A stretch of DNA of 64,000 bases from NCBI GenBank assembly GCA_015680685.1, contig MNCI01005370.1, positions 53,266 through 117,265 of the forward strand, read 5' to 3'. Below the pieces are notes generated by a model. That model saw only the letters and a program-made list of their open reading frames with translations, was not told the origin of the DNA and did no database searches. Positions 24,007-36,331 of the stretch are shown here, piece by piece; position 1 is the first letter of the stretch; each line of letters starts with the position of its first letter. The position numbers and the translations under genes were made by a program. This DNA is from Gnetum montanum. Lineage: Eukaryota; Streptophyta; Gnetopsida; Gnetales; Gnetaceae.

Positions 24007-24910
24007 TTAGGCTACATAGCTATCAGTTATATGGTTATAAGGGCATGGAGTAAAAGGGTCAAGGTGCACTTCACTTATGTAGCCTCTTCCTAATCTTTGA
24101 AAGATTAAGAAATGAGTAAGGTATACTCTACACAAGTTTGTATTCACAATAACCTTCACTAATGATTTTAAAAGAGAGTTCATCCCATGATGCATCCCAC
24201 TTTCTATCATTGTCATGCTTGGCTTTTTGCTATCTCTTTGGTTACTAGATTTCATGGTTGGGAGCTTCCTCTTGAAGCTCTACTTTAGACTCATGCTCTA
24301 TGTCCATGTTATTAATAGCTAGGGGAACTATTTTATCACCATGAATGATGATTTCACCTCCCTCTTAAGGAGGGTGGATCTCTTGCTGGATGGGAGAGGA
24401 TATGACTCATAACTAAGCCAACCAAGGTCTTCCCAGGATAAGGTTAAACCATGGCATCTCCATTACTAAGAAATTCATGTTTGTGGGGAATTATCCCCCT
24501 ACCACAAAATCCAAGGATATGGACCCCTTGATAGCTACACTAGATATATTAAAAGACTTGAGAGTAGCCATTGATATATGCTGTATTTACTTTGTCAAGC
24601 CTAATTGCTCAATGATTGTGCATGGAATAATGTTAGTCGTAACCCCATCATCTACATGCACCTGATGCACTTCAAACTATCCTATACATATGGCTATGAA
24701 TAGAGGAGCCCTAGTAACTTCACCATTTTTGTGATTAATCTTGATTTTGATATCATGAAATACTAGGGATGTTGACTTCCCCTCCTTTGGTGTGGAAGGA
24801 ACCATCACTCCATGAATGGATAACTTGTTAGTAGGGATGTCCTCACTAATGGGTATGGATGTCAAAATCTTGATTAACACCTCATGATATATGAAGGAAG
24901 TCATGATTAG
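24007..24910 (-). pseudogene. Element A protease, decayed
   Basis: Minus strand. VHVDDGVTTNIIP (about 24675-24640) sits where the retropepsin D-S/T-G active site is expected; here and in element B it reads DDG. Downstream, FNLILGRPWLA and VISSPIQQEIHPP match the LGRPWL and SS-x-HQ motifs of plant Ty3/gypsy proteases. The protease cuts the Gag-Pol polyprotein. The C-terminal end (24255-24007) finishes YNHITDSYVA and a stop at the edge of the spacer, so the gag-protease block appears to end here instead of reading on into RT. Confidence 0.8.
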
Positions 24911-25199
24911 GTCATAGAAGCTTAGATTTGTATTCTTTTACTTAAGGTATTGTTTGACCTGATCCAGTACACTAAGGAAGTTTTTATCATTGGCCATGGG
25001 ATTATCACCCTAGTTGTGCTTCACTTCATTCATGTGCTCCAAAATGCAAACTTTGGTTTTAGGTGATTACTACTGGGGCTTCTTCTCTTTTTTCTAGTTT
25101 CCATGTTAGGATCCTCTTGTGGCTTGCTAGTTGAAGTAGGTTGAGCAGAGGAGGTCATGGGTATAGTCAATATGCTAGTGGACTTTGGTGAGGCCACTT

Positions 25200-27210
25200 C
25201 CTTCCATGCCTTCATATGCTTGTCATTCTTATTGTTTGGCTTTGGCTTTGACTTCTTTCTCTATATGGTTGAAGCATTTCAGATGTTAGTTTTTGTTTGT
25301 GAGGAATAGGTAGTAGCATTGGCCATCATAGGAGGTTTTTGTATGATCATGTTAGTTGGTTGGACTATGGCTAGTGGAGTTGTGTTAGGTTGGGACACCT
25401 TGGTGACAAAATATTTCCTTGGAGGTTCCCATAATGTTACTCTCACAACAAAAGGGGGTCTTGAACTAGTGAAAGCTAAAGAGGCCCTTTGTTCATGAGG
25501 AGGTACCCCTGATCATGAATGGTTCCCTCACTGGTCTTTAATTTTCATCAATTTTGAATGCTAAGATAACATAACAACTATTAGTAGCAGTTAATAGGAC
25601 CTCGTACACTTGCATCAATTGATTTTGTGGTAAGATAAGGTTAGATGAGCCTAGAAATAGCTCTTCCTTATCTAGCATTTTCTGTAGGTCATCCTTCAAT
25701 GCAAGGTAGAAGCTTGTATCATGAACCAATAGTTGGTGATAGTGGAAAAATTTGGTCTAAATTGAAGTACTTAGATAGTTGCGAATCATCTCTTATTGCT
25801 CTAGTAGGATCTTTGGCTATTTCATAGAGCCTATCATGTTTCCTTTGGAAAGCTTTAGACATTTGTTTGTATTGAATACATCCACTTTTCAAAATTTGGT
25901 ATAACAAATCTAATGGTTTTAATGGAAATGTAGTGTATTTGGACCCATCCTTCCTTTCAAAATTAGGTTTGGTCATTGTCAATGTAGTTTCCCTAAAGGT
26001 TAAAGGTTGGTTATCATGGTTATTATTAGTAGGGGCCTCGAGTGGATTGGCCCTTGGATGCTAGCTATTGGTTTTGACTTGTTTGGTCATAGTTTCTATG
26101 ACCATGTTGTTATGTTTGCCCTTCTCCTTGTTCCTATATGTATGTTGGTTATTATATACTACATAGGATAGGTTGTGACTAGCCTCCACAACATCCTATA
26201 TATTCTTGGTTTAGCAGAATGCTTGGCTAAGGGATTGTGGGTCAAGCCAGTAAAGTTTGAACTCAATAAAGTCATTATCCATCCTCTTAAATATAGCCAA
26301 AAGATGGGTTTTGGCTATGGGCTTTGGTATTTCATTTAATAGTCCTTTCCACTATTGGATGAACTTGCATATGGGTTCTAGGGCTTCTTGTTGATCTTCA
26401 TGAGTTGGTCAAGCATAGTGTTGGGCTTCAAGTTGTACTTGAAGTGGTTAATAAAATCAACTATCAAATCCTCAAGAGGGGTGTAGATGCTCTGGGTAAG
26501 GTATAGTACCAATCAAGTACTTTCGTAGTCAAGGACATAGGGAAAATCCTCATTATAGTATGAGGCCATGACTACAACAACAAGCATTCAAATTTGAAGG
26601 TTATAAGATGAGCATTGGGATCACCTTCTCTATAATATTTATTCAATTAGGGAATGGGAACACCAGAAGAAAGTTTCAAGGATGAGATCATAGGACTAAT
26701 GGGAACATCTTGGATAAAGTTCATAATCTTGAAACTTTGGGAAGTAGAGACTTTAAGCCTCTTTAACTCCTCTGTTAGGTGCTAGATCATCTAGAAAGCT
26801 TAATTTAGACCTTTTGGTGGCCTTGCTATTGGTTTCAAAATTAAAGGGAGTGGTTGTTTCATGGTTGTGGATAGTGGGCCAAATAAGGAAAAAAAACGTT
26901 AATGCTAGCACCTAAGGCACAAATGAGATAAAAGGGGTGTGTGATCCCTGAGGTTCTTGGGATTCCATGGTGGATCCCACTTGGATGGTTAGTATGTTTG
27001 TAGTGGTGAAAACCATCGTTAATGGCTGTACAAATCAAGGTTATGTCACCAAAGGCACCAATGGGTTATAGGCCATGGATACACATCAAACTCAATCGTG
27101 TGGCCACAAAGTTAGGAAATTTTCCCCTAACCCTCAAAAATTACCTACACTTGATGATAGTAGGGTCTTTGGGGTCATAGACCCTCATGGTTTATTGGCT
27201 AGGACCTTTG
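25200..27210 (-). pseudogene. Element A gag, decayed
   Basis: Minus strand. The N-terminal region starts near 27195 with VYDPKDPTI, matching IYDPKDPTI in element B at 36674. The core of the Ty3/gypsy Gag domain is at about 26650-26450 (DPNAHLITFKF, SWPHTIMRIFP, DWYYTLP). A later block (25982-25700) has YTTFPLKPLDLLYQIL, then HYHQLLVHDTSFYLALK, a zinc-knuckle-like motif of Tat elements (C-x-Y/F-H...GHDTxxC) in which the cysteines are gone. Gag forms the virus-like particle and packages the RNA. Stops are scattered through all parts. Confidence 0.82.
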
Positions 27211-27364
27211 CCAATGAAGCTGAAAGGTAACTTAGTCAATTGTGAGAAAGACATGAATATTTTGTTAAAATTGGCTTAAGATAGGATTTAAAAGGCAAAA
27301 GTAGAAGTAATCCTAGTAAGTGAAATTCAAAAATGGTCGAAATGGGCAAAACAACTAAAAACAG

Positions 27365-27985
27365 AGTACTTATTATAAATAGTAAGTTGTGGGGGANCTA
27401 AAATGAAAAGGTGAAAAGGTGGTAGCAAAATTCACCCACATTAGCTTTTTGGTTGACATACCCCTGTTAGCTTCCTAGCTATCATAACCCTAGGTGTGGA
27501 AAGGGGTGTCAAATGAGGGGAAAGAAAAGGGGATCTCACACCTTCCAAAATCAATGATGGTGAAAAGGGAGGGTGAAGGTTATTAGAAAGGTGGAGAAAA
27601 GAATGAAAATTTTAGTAATTAGAATTGTCAAAACTTCTAAATCTAATGAAATGAAGAAAAAATGACAAAAAAAATAGATCACTTACTATAAGTGGTAAGT
27701 AGGGTCCAAAGGGAGGTACACCCCTTTTGCCAGAAATGGAAAGCTAAGAACATTGATACCAAGCTTCATCCACATTGGTCTCCTAGCTATCATACCCTTA
27801 GGTGTGGTAGAAGGAAAAGAGGGGATGAAATGGGGAGATCTCACATCTTCTAAAATGAACTTTGGTGAAGCATGGGTGGTGTGGGAGGGGGGAAGTTTCT
27901 TAGAAAAAATAGAAACTTGCAGCTTTCTGAAAAAGGTTATAACAAGTTGCTGAATCACATAACAAGGTAGGGGAAAAGTAGGTTT
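27365..27985 (-). repeat. Leader of element A with a ~310-bp tandem duplication
   Basis: 27365-27660 and 27678-27980 are diverged copies of one unit: both begin with an 'acttattataaatagtaagt'-type word, followed by 'cctagctatcat' and 'aggtgtgg' and 'gatctcaca'. Element B has a single copy of this leader block (about 36300-36490). A single N lies at about 27397. Minus-strand ORF 28006-27686 is probably incidental. Confidence 0.6.
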
Positions 27986-28271
27986 GATTGGTGTTGAAAC
28001 CAACATTGGTTTTGTTGTAAAATATATGGTATCAAAGGTTCAATTATTATTAAGTCTTCAATGCCTATTTTTTTCTAAAAATTCACAGCATGTGTTGTGA
28101 AATTTTAACACCCAACCACTTGCAACTTCCATGCTAGGGTTTCTACTATAGGGGTGGGGTAAAGGGGAAACATTGGTTTTTCAAGGTTTTGGCTATGAAA
28201 AAGCAAATCCTAAGCTAGGGAACAATGTTGGCAATATGAATAAAATATTTTGGCATAGAAATTGGGTAGAG

Positions 28272-28289
28272 GCCCTCCTTCTAGCACCA
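28272..28289 (-). promoter_or_regulatory. Primer-binding site of element A
   Basis: Minus strand TGGTGCTAGAAGGAGGG lies seven to eight bases inside the 5' LTR, and element B has the near-identical TGGTGCTAGAAGAAGG at the same place (35945). The position and the TGG start fit a PBS. I cannot name the priming tRNA with certainty. Confidence 0.65.
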
Positions 28290-28296
28290 AGAAAAC

Positions 28297-29610
28297 TATT
28301 GTAATGGAAAATCTCAATCACTAAAAAACTAAAGATTCTCAGTTACAAGTAGCCTCAACCCCAAATCCCTAGGGCCTTGGCAAGAAAAATGGGATTTAGG
28401 GTACCTTGGATAGTCTGGTAGATTACCCAAGGACTTGAGGGAGTATCTAAAATGGGAGTAACAAAGTAGAAAGGTCTAGATCTAATAAAATAATCCATTG
28501 GAAATATCACAATTACATCTAAAATTGTACACAAAATGAAAAATAAACTTCATTAAATAAACAAAGAATGAGTTCAAAGTTGTGTACAAAATTAATGCCC
28601 AAGAGGGAGGGGGTGAAGGAGGATTCACTTGGACATGGGTTCAGAGCTTGTTGAAACCATGACCAACTTCCTGATCTAATATCTCTCCCACTCCTAATGC
28701 TATCAAACCTTCTTTATCACCACTCTAGATCTGCAACATTGGCTATTGCTAGGTTTGAGAAATGTGATAGATTTGGGTAGCTAAAGTGCTCCATGTTGGG
28801 ATTTAGGGATCCCAGGGGAGTAACATTGACATCTAAAGCCCACAAATCCCAAGAGGGGTAACGAGGGGTAACAAGTTGCAAAGGTTCCACACTATTAGGT
28901 CCTAAGAAGCCATGTTTCTGCTAAGGAAGCAAAAGCTCTTGGATGCCAAATGCTAAGGGTGTTGAAGTGCCAAAGTGTGAAACCTTGAAATGGTATCAAG
29001 GTTTGGTTTTTATAGGGTTTTGACCATGATTTGGGCTGTAAATTGGCTACAAATGGTTGACAAATTGGCTACCAAATTAATACAAAATGACTGCCACATT
29101 CAAGGGGTAGGTAGAATTCACCCCCATGTATTCTAGCTGGCAAACCCCTTCATACTATTTTTTCCCTCCATGCTAGTTGACCCATCCATGCTAGGGGTAA
29201 GTCTTCCATGGTTGGGGGGTGGGGGGTGTGTGTGCAAGGGGGGAGATCTTCCATACTAGAGGTAACTGAGATCCACCCCGTGCACTCCTCTAAGTTGGCT
29301 TACCTCCTACAAGGGGGGTGTCATTTTAGATAAGTGTATTCCCCCCATAAAACCCATCAAATTGCCATTTTTTTCATTCCAAAAGGCATTTTTGATCCCC
29401 ACAAGCCCAAATATAGACAATAGATGACTCTTTTCACTTGAGGAATAAGGCTTTGGCCACTTATTGAGGTATTTTTCAGCCTCAAAAAGTATGAAATATG
29501 TGAGATTGCCCCTCATGGGTTATAACCTTCACATTTACAATGAAGTTTTACCTCAAGTTTCATGGGATGGGGTTACAGATGTTACAAAATGAAAATTTGG
29601 TGGTGTTTTA
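28297..29610 (-). repeat. 5' LTR of element A
   Basis: 1314 bp. It aligns with 8951-10045 but retains an extra stretch on its U5 side. On the minus strand it starts TAAAACACCACCAAA (TG decayed to TA) and ends close to the PBS. The LTRs of element B start with the same TGAAACACCACCAAA. In the best-aligned 190 bases the two LTRs of A differ at roughly one base in seven by eye, so the insertion is old. Confidence 0.87.
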
Positions 29611-29615
29611 AGAAG

Positions 29616-32600
29616 CTAAAGCATTTCCCAAATGTGATGTGTAGAAACCAAGATAGAAAAAATGATTAAAGATGACTGAAAGGATCTACATATAGGAAAA
29701 TAACAAGAAAAAATTCTTTTACATGATCCCATTTTGTTGGGACATGGCTATGATGATAATCCTAAATGTATGGTACTATTTTTGAGTTACCAAGGATTCC
29801 ATTGTTAGGTGTACCAACTATTAATACTATTCGAATTTTTAAATAATAACATAGTTCTACTCAATGCTGATTAAATAGATTTTGTGTATCAAACATGAAT
29901 GAAAAGCATAAATTATTATTCCAAATATAAAAGAAATTAAATTTTAAGATATTAGCATAAGTAAATAAAGGGTATTATTTGTAGACTCTAGGCTTGTTAG
30001 AATATTACAATAGAGTAAAATAGTCTTAATTCTTTTTGTTTCCATGCAATGTGTCCAAATATAAGCCACTCAAATAAAGAATCCAAATACCTACTTCACA
30101 CCATGTTGTAGGAACTCATTGATTATTTTAAGTGTTATAAAAGAAAACTATAATAGTTTTGGTATGTTGCTAATCAAAATGGTACATTTATAAATTTTAC
30201 TTTCTTGAGATATATCATATCTATGATATTGTATGAAAGTATACAAAATGATAGCTACAATATTTTTACTATAATATCATCGGTATGAAGTTGTAAGCTA
30301 CTTATTAACTATTCACCATACCCCCACATCTAATTAAAAATTCATCCTTAAGTCAACAAAACATGGGACAAAGATTATTAAAAAATTATGGAGTTAACTC
30401 AATTGACTAATTGAGTAACTAATTAACTAATTTTAGTACTACATTACAAAATTTATTTGAGTGATTTAAAATCATGATAAAATAATGGGAATATATTAAA
30501 AAGACTACAAAATTAGGAGGTATTCAAACATTTTTATAATAATAGATCTTCATGTTGTACTAAGTGGTGGTGTCTCCTCTTGTTATGGTAGCTCATGTGT
30601 TGGATTACTAGCTTCATCATTCAATTATTAAGGATGATCTAGTACTTCCTTACATTTATTTATGAATCATTCATGATTTAGGATAGACTAAATAGATTGG
30701 AAGTTGTAGGAAATTTTCATGAATATGAAAGATTAAGAAACATTTTATTTGGTTGAATACATCAAGAAAAAAATAGTTGATGCTCCACATCATATGCTCT
30801 AGCATTTCTTTTCAACTTCTAGTATTCTATTAATCTCTTTCCTAGATCCTCTATGACATTACATTACCTAGTGTATTTAATTCAAAGGATCTCCAACTCT
30901 ACTTGTTCTGCCTATAACTTTTTCTTCATCTCATCATATAGCCTGTTATCATGATCAATCAAAGAAAATTTTGTTGTAACTTATTCACTTCATTTCGTAG
31001 GCAACTAGATGTCTACATGGCTGTTAATATATTTGAGATTTGAAAATTTCATGTAGTGCATTAGATCCTCTATCCATACATCATTTATTTTTCTTTCTAC
31101 TTGATGTATTACTATGATTGCATTAAGGATGATTTTTCAAGTAAAATCAGTAATTTGTGATAAAGAAGCATTGATATGAGCCTTTCTTGCCCTAATTTCC
31201 TTCTTATTGATATCCTTCTAGAGTTTACCCATTTTCTATAATGTCTTTTAAACATATCTTTCTTGGTAACCTCATTTTTCTAGGTCCTACTTTCAACTAC
31301 AAATCTTTTCTATAATGCAAGAACCTCTACCATGGATAAATTTATATTTTTTCATGCTAAATTTTTTATATATAAATCTAACTTTACAAATTATTCATAG
31401 TGGTAACTTAGCTAATTCTTCTAGTACTCTTTCTCCTCTACTACCTACATTAGCCTTTTATTTTCTACTACCAAGCTCTTATTCTCTTCGTCCAACATTA
31501 GGATGAACTTTTAGTATTCATAAATTCTTGATTTAGCTTTAGACATATCTCATGTGATCTTGTCTCTTTCAACTTTTAAATAACGTTGTTTAACCTTCAA
31601 ATGATCAAGCTCCTTAGTTTTTAGCTATTCAAGTAATTTTGGAGTAATAAAACTAGTGGGATCTTGCAATTGGGTATGTAGTTAGGTGATCTCATCTTGC
31701 AACCTTTGCACTTTAGATTTTTCATTTTGTATTCTAGTCTCCATTATTACCAACTTTTTTTAATTGAGATAAATTTAAATTAGATCATTGTAACATTTTT
31801 GGAAATATTAAAATTTTTTTATTTGGTCTAGTTCATTTAGAATAATTAATTCAATAAGTTTTCAATTTCTTCTACACTCATCACTATCCCAACTCCTTTT
31901 CCAATCCTTACATATTTCTAAACATCATGTACACTATTAAAATTAGAAATGGAGGTTGTATAAATATTCATGGTAGCATTCATGTGATTAGCAATAGCTT
32001 TAGTAGCTTCCTAGTTTTCATTAGGCACAATTAGGATTTTGGTCCCATTTCTAGATGCAAGGTTGACTTGGAATACAATATCATTTCTAGAGGTTTGAAT
32101 GATCTAGTTATCCATTGTTAGTTGCACCAAAATTATACCTAATACTAGCTCCCTAGGTATTTCAAGTTTATCCCCTATAATGGTTAACAATTACTGAAAG
32201 TCTTTAGCCCTCCAACTCATAAGTTGTTACCTTTCATGTAAATGGCTTATGGCTAGTTAATAAGACCTAGGTTCTACTATAGGGACACAAGTACTTAGTT
32301 CTACATCATCTATTTCTTCCATAGGTGTACTTTGTGGGATTTTAACACTAGGAGCTACTCTTACTAAATTCTTCTTTACTAGTATGAGCTTGATCATTTC
32401 CAAATATGATGCATTTGGAGCTCTTCTCATCACATCATTAGTGTATTTAAATATTCCATATTAGTTGAAAATATTTCTAGTGAGGTAAGTAAATGGAAGT
32501 CTTAGTTTGATTTATTTTTGACAAATAATATTTTAATTTTCTATGAAAGAAGACAAGTCATGTTTGTTGAATATATCCCACTTAGGATGATACTCCTTCA

Positions 32601-32819
32601 TGCTACATAGGTTGAAATTTTATTTAGGCACTTGGTTAGATAGATGTAATATGTACCTATCTTAAAGTAAATCCTTTTAGACTAAGATAGTTCTCTAAAA
32701 TTATTATCTTTATCTCCATAAGTTTTTTCCAACAACAAATTCTAAGTATTGAGATTAGAATGACTAGAGATCATAAATATTTTTATTCTAGTATTGGGTA
32801 AATTCAACATTTTAGTAGT
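29616..32819 (-). other. AT-rich spacer with a decayed coiled-coil coding remnant
   Basis: No domain is identified. Read on the minus strand from 32835, fairly long protein-like stretches alternate with stops; around 31760-31560 a heptad-like, Lys/Glu/Leu-rich segment suggests a coiled coil. Because these stretches follow directly on an LTR and PBS (32836), they should be the internal region of that minus-strand element, yet they do not look like gag. A similar coiled-coil remnant lies at 52640-54260. Confidence 0.35.
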
Positions 32820-33321
32820 GGCCTCTACATCATATTGTGACATCTCATTCCTAGATGTTGTTAAGACATAATCGTTCATTGCTTAATGGAAATACCATGA
32901 AATAATTTGATAAATGGATAACTTGATAAATTATTGATGCACTAAATTTTACAGGAAGAAAAAAAAAGGAAAAATTTCATTAATGAGAGTGGTACATTGT
33001 AATGCCCTCTAGGTTATCTTCCTATGCGACTTAAGCCTTAGTGGTAATTTGGCACTACCACTATGGCTAGGCTATCTAGGCAAAGGGGTGATTATTTTCT
33101 TCTTGTTCCACTTGATCTAGCTCTTGTCACTTGCCAATCTAGGCTTCACAACTCAATGTCAGCATGACCTCTAAACATGGCCTTAAATGGCATAGGTAAA
33201 ATCCATTCCCAAGGGGTCCATGAATAATTGTAACTTCACATAACAAGGAATCCATTTTTTTGAAGATTAATTACATTGTTACAATACAATTCTATCCTTA
33301 ACAAGGGATAAGACATTACAC
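32820..33321 (-). mobile_element. LTR (32836-33321) with adjacent PBS, inverted relative of the 8.1-kb solo LTR
   Basis: The minus strand starts TGTAATGTC, ends GATGTCACA and aligns along its length with 8126-8624 (for example ccttgttaaggat, tatgccatttaaggc, aacctagagg, ggaatgagatgtcaca). Next to it, 32835-32820 on the minus strand (ATATGATGTAGAGGCC) resembles a decayed initiator Met tRNA PBS. It is therefore a 5' LTR reading leftwards. No partner LTR in the same orientation was found. Confidence 0.7.
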
Positions 33322-34418
33322 ATATGACACAAAGACCCCTTTAATTTTGAATCTAGAGTCCACTTGCCTATTGTGCTAGAATTGGTATGTCTTCCTAAGG
33401 TGCCATTCTCTATAGGTTAAGAGTATTAGCCAAAATAGAGAAGCCTATAATTCCTCATGTGCTTCCTATATTGTAAACTCAAGGAATGAGTTGAAGTTAA
33501 GTTCCATGATCATATTGGTCATGAAGGATTTGTTGTTGATGACCTTAACACATGCATTAAAAAGTATGATTTACCTTCTTGATCTTAGAGTAGGAGATAC
33601 TAGAGATTCTTCTTGTGTTAATTACTATGAGGGCTAGTGTACTTTTTGTTCTTCTTGCTTGCCAATATATGATTGTAATGATTGGTTTCTTTTACATTTT
33701 TTATCTCTTCCATATTATCCTTATGGTCTCTTTTCCACATGTTCTAGAGTTCTCTTACTTTAGGAGCTTATGTAAATGTCATTTTTAATCACCAAGGATC
33801 AATTATAACTATCTTGCATTATTTATGAAGAATTTAGTTCTTTGGATTTGTCTTAAATATACAAAAATTAATATTAATGGCATAAGGTGATTATGAAATA
33901 TTGTACCCTAGGATCTAAGGTAACTAAAATATTGGAATATTAATTAAATTTTCTTACTTTTATTATTAATTACCGTAGTAGACTCAAACATATTGAAGTT
34001 TTGTGATCTTAATCTCCAAGTCTAAGATATAATAGACATGATTTGATGACTAGTAAAATTAAAGTAAACGTACATTGTATGATATAATTTCATGGTTTTA
34101 TATGGTTAAACCTAAAAACATAAACAAAAAAAGTGTAAGAGAAAAATGAAGTAACCAAATATCTCTGTCATAATAAATACACTAAATTATACATTGTTAT
34201 TTCTATATTGTAATTTTGAGAAGACCAAGTTTATCAATTATATAGTTATAATAGAACAACCATGTTTAGGAAAATGAACAAACATAATGAATAGTTATGA
34301 TTAGTTAATAGAATTGAATATACATAAATAACTTAAATATAAGACAAACCGCCATAGATGGTGTTGTATACCATAACGATGTATACATATACTCACAATG
34401 TGATCAAAGATGGATACT
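33322..34418. other. AT-rich spacer before element B
   Basis: No gene or repeat recognised. The bases atcta at 34419-34423 are the candidate left target duplication of element B. Confidence 0.4.
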
Positions 34419-34424
34419 ATCTAT

Positions 34425-35935
34425 TGAAACACCACCAAAAGTTGCATGTGTTAACCATTTTTCATCATGTATCATTATCCCCATGAAACCTAAGGTAAAA
34501 CTTTATTGTAAACATGAAGATTGTAATCCATGAGGGGCAACCTCATGTATCTCATACTTTTAGGGCTGAAAAATACATCATTAGTGGTCAAAGCCTCATT
34601 CCCCAAGTGGAAAAAGTCATGTATTGTCAATATTTGGACTAGGGAGGGATCATAAATACCTTTTATGATGCCAAAAATGACAATTTAATGGGTTTTATGA
34701 AGGGTATAGTAGTTTCTATGCTGAAAATGCATGCATGGGATGTGTAGTTCACCTACCCCCAATGTAGAGGGGTAGATTTCACCTACTCCTAGCATGAAGG
34801 GGTACATTTCACCTACTCCTAGTGTGGATGGGTACATTTCACCTACTCCTATTGTGGAAGGTGTGATATTCATGAAAAACATGGAAGAGAGGATATGGAA
34901 TTCCCCTTGGCATTAATACACCTCAATCCCAGTGTAGAAGCAACATGGACTAGATTTCAACACTTCATTGACTTCAACATTGGTCATGCACTTCAGTTAG
35001 GATGGTAGAAGGCCCAGTGTGGAAGGAAAAAGGCAGCATGGATGTTGTGCACCTATTATTATTTATAGTAAATGGAATGGCCATGGGGGTATGGCACTTT
35101 CCATACATAGTAACGCTCCTAAAATGTGTAGCCATTTCACTTGTACATGACAGACATTTGTAGCAATCTTTTAGCAAATTTGCAACCTTTTGTAGCCAAA
35201 TTATATCCATTTTAAAGCCAAAATGATGGCCCAAAACCTATAAGAACCAATCCCAAACATCATTTTGAGGATCCATACTTTGGCTTTTTTGAGCATTTAG
35301 CTTTTCTAACCCCCAAGAGCTCTTACAAAGTTGTAGAAATGGAGCTACTTGGAGCCTTCCAACATGGAACCCCTATGGCCTTGTAACCTCCATTGCCCCC
35401 CTTGGAATTTGTGATTTTATGGCATCCACACTGCACTCCTAGGATTTTCAACTCTCAGTGTAGAACATTTTGGCAACCCAAAGCCTTAACACTTTTTAGC
35501 CCCCTACTAGTAGCCAATGGAGAAAATTTGGAGCAATAGCAAAGGAGGTTCAATAGCATTAGGAGTGGCCAAACATCCAAATCATGGAGTTGATTGCATC
35601 AGCCTCAACAAAATTTGAACCCACATCCAAGGAAACTCTTTTGCTCTCTCATGGGTACTTGTACACATCCATTGAACTCATTCTTTATTTTTAAATCAAG
35701 TTTAAAGTTTTAACTTTTTGTATAAATTGTATTTTCTTTTAGTTTTCTAGATCTATAATTTTTACATTTTTTACAACCTTTTTTATCCCATTTTTGCATT
35801 TTCTAAGTCCCTGGGTGATCTACTAGACTACACCAAGTCATCCTAAATCCCATTTTTTCAGAGGTCCTAGGGATTCTAGCTTGAGGTTGCTACACTAGGA
35901 CTTCAATTTTCCAATAATCAAATTTTCTAGTTGCA
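34425..35935 (+). repeat. 5' LTR of element B
   Basis: 1511 bp, starting TGAAACACCACC and ending about TAGTTGCA, ten bases before the PBS. It aligns with 50278-52108 over its whole length and, inverted, with both LTRs of element A (for example the cctcatgggtt and accccat words and the ccattttgttt U5 region). Its U3 part holds a four-copy 33-bp repeat at 34750-34860. Confidence 0.88.
34750..34860 (+). repeat. 33-bp tandem repeat in the LTR of element B
   Basis: About four copies of a unit with 'ggggtacatttcacctactcc'. Being a multiple of three, it creates an apparent 11-residue protein repeat on the minus strand that should not be taken as a gene. The 3' LTR has about three copies at 50620-50720. 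Confidence 0.8.
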
Positions 35936-35944
35936 CTGGTTTTT

Positions 35945-35962
35945 TGGTGCTAGAAGAAGGAC
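35945..35962 (+). promoter_or_regulatory. Primer-binding site of element B
   Basis: TGGTGCTAGAAGAAGG about ten bases after the LTR end, matching element A's TGGTGCTAGAAGGAGGG at the same place. The conservation in two old, diverged copies supports a functional site; the tRNA is not identified. Confidence 0.65.
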
Positions 35963-36331
35963 CTTTACCTAATTTCTACATCTAATCTTATGACCATCAT
36001 TGCCAATGTTGTCTATCATCTTGGAATTTTCATTTCTTTTGGTTCAAAACCTTTGAATCCTTACATCAAACAATGCTACCACTCATCCCCCTACAACATA
36101 AACTTCAACATGGAAGTTGTATTTTTTTTTGGGTTTTAGATTTTTACAACACTTGCTATGAATTTCTTGGCCAAAGCCATCATTAATGTATTAATAAAAG
36201 CATTTCACTTTTTACTATCAAAATTTATTTTCAGCATTGATAACCATTCTAAATCCTATTTCTAATCCATTTTATTAGTAAAAATAACTTTCCAAAAAGT
36301 AAACCCCCTCACCAACATTGGCTAGGAAGGT

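Larger units (their letters stand above)
8951..29610 (-). mobile_element. Element A: 20.7-kb Ty3/gypsy retrotransposon, Tat type, decayed
   Basis: Two diverged direct repeats (8951-10045 and 28297-29610) bound an 18.2-kb internal region. Minus-strand order is 5' LTR, PBS, leader, gag, protease, [antisense gene], RT, RNase H, second (archaeal-type) RNase H, integrase, 3' LTR. The dual RNase H and the great length place it in the Tat group, which includes Ogre. Flanks agatg (8946-8950) and agaag (29611-29615) are a candidate 5-bp target duplication with one mismatch. Every ORF is broken, and the LTRs differ at many positions, so the insertion is old. Compared with element B it carries about 4.6 kb of extra repeated sequence between RT and the antisense gene. 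Confidence 0.88.

Noticed and set aside
34750-34860. Regular short repeats that could suggest a CRISPR array
   Set aside because: Units are contiguous without spacers, in a plant LTR; all other short arrays here are also plain tandem repeats.
34685-34882. Minus-strand ORF with an 11-residue repeat (VGEMYPSTLG)
   Set aside because: It lies in the LTR of element B and is caused by a 33-bp DNA repeat; it is antisense to the LTR and has no other support.
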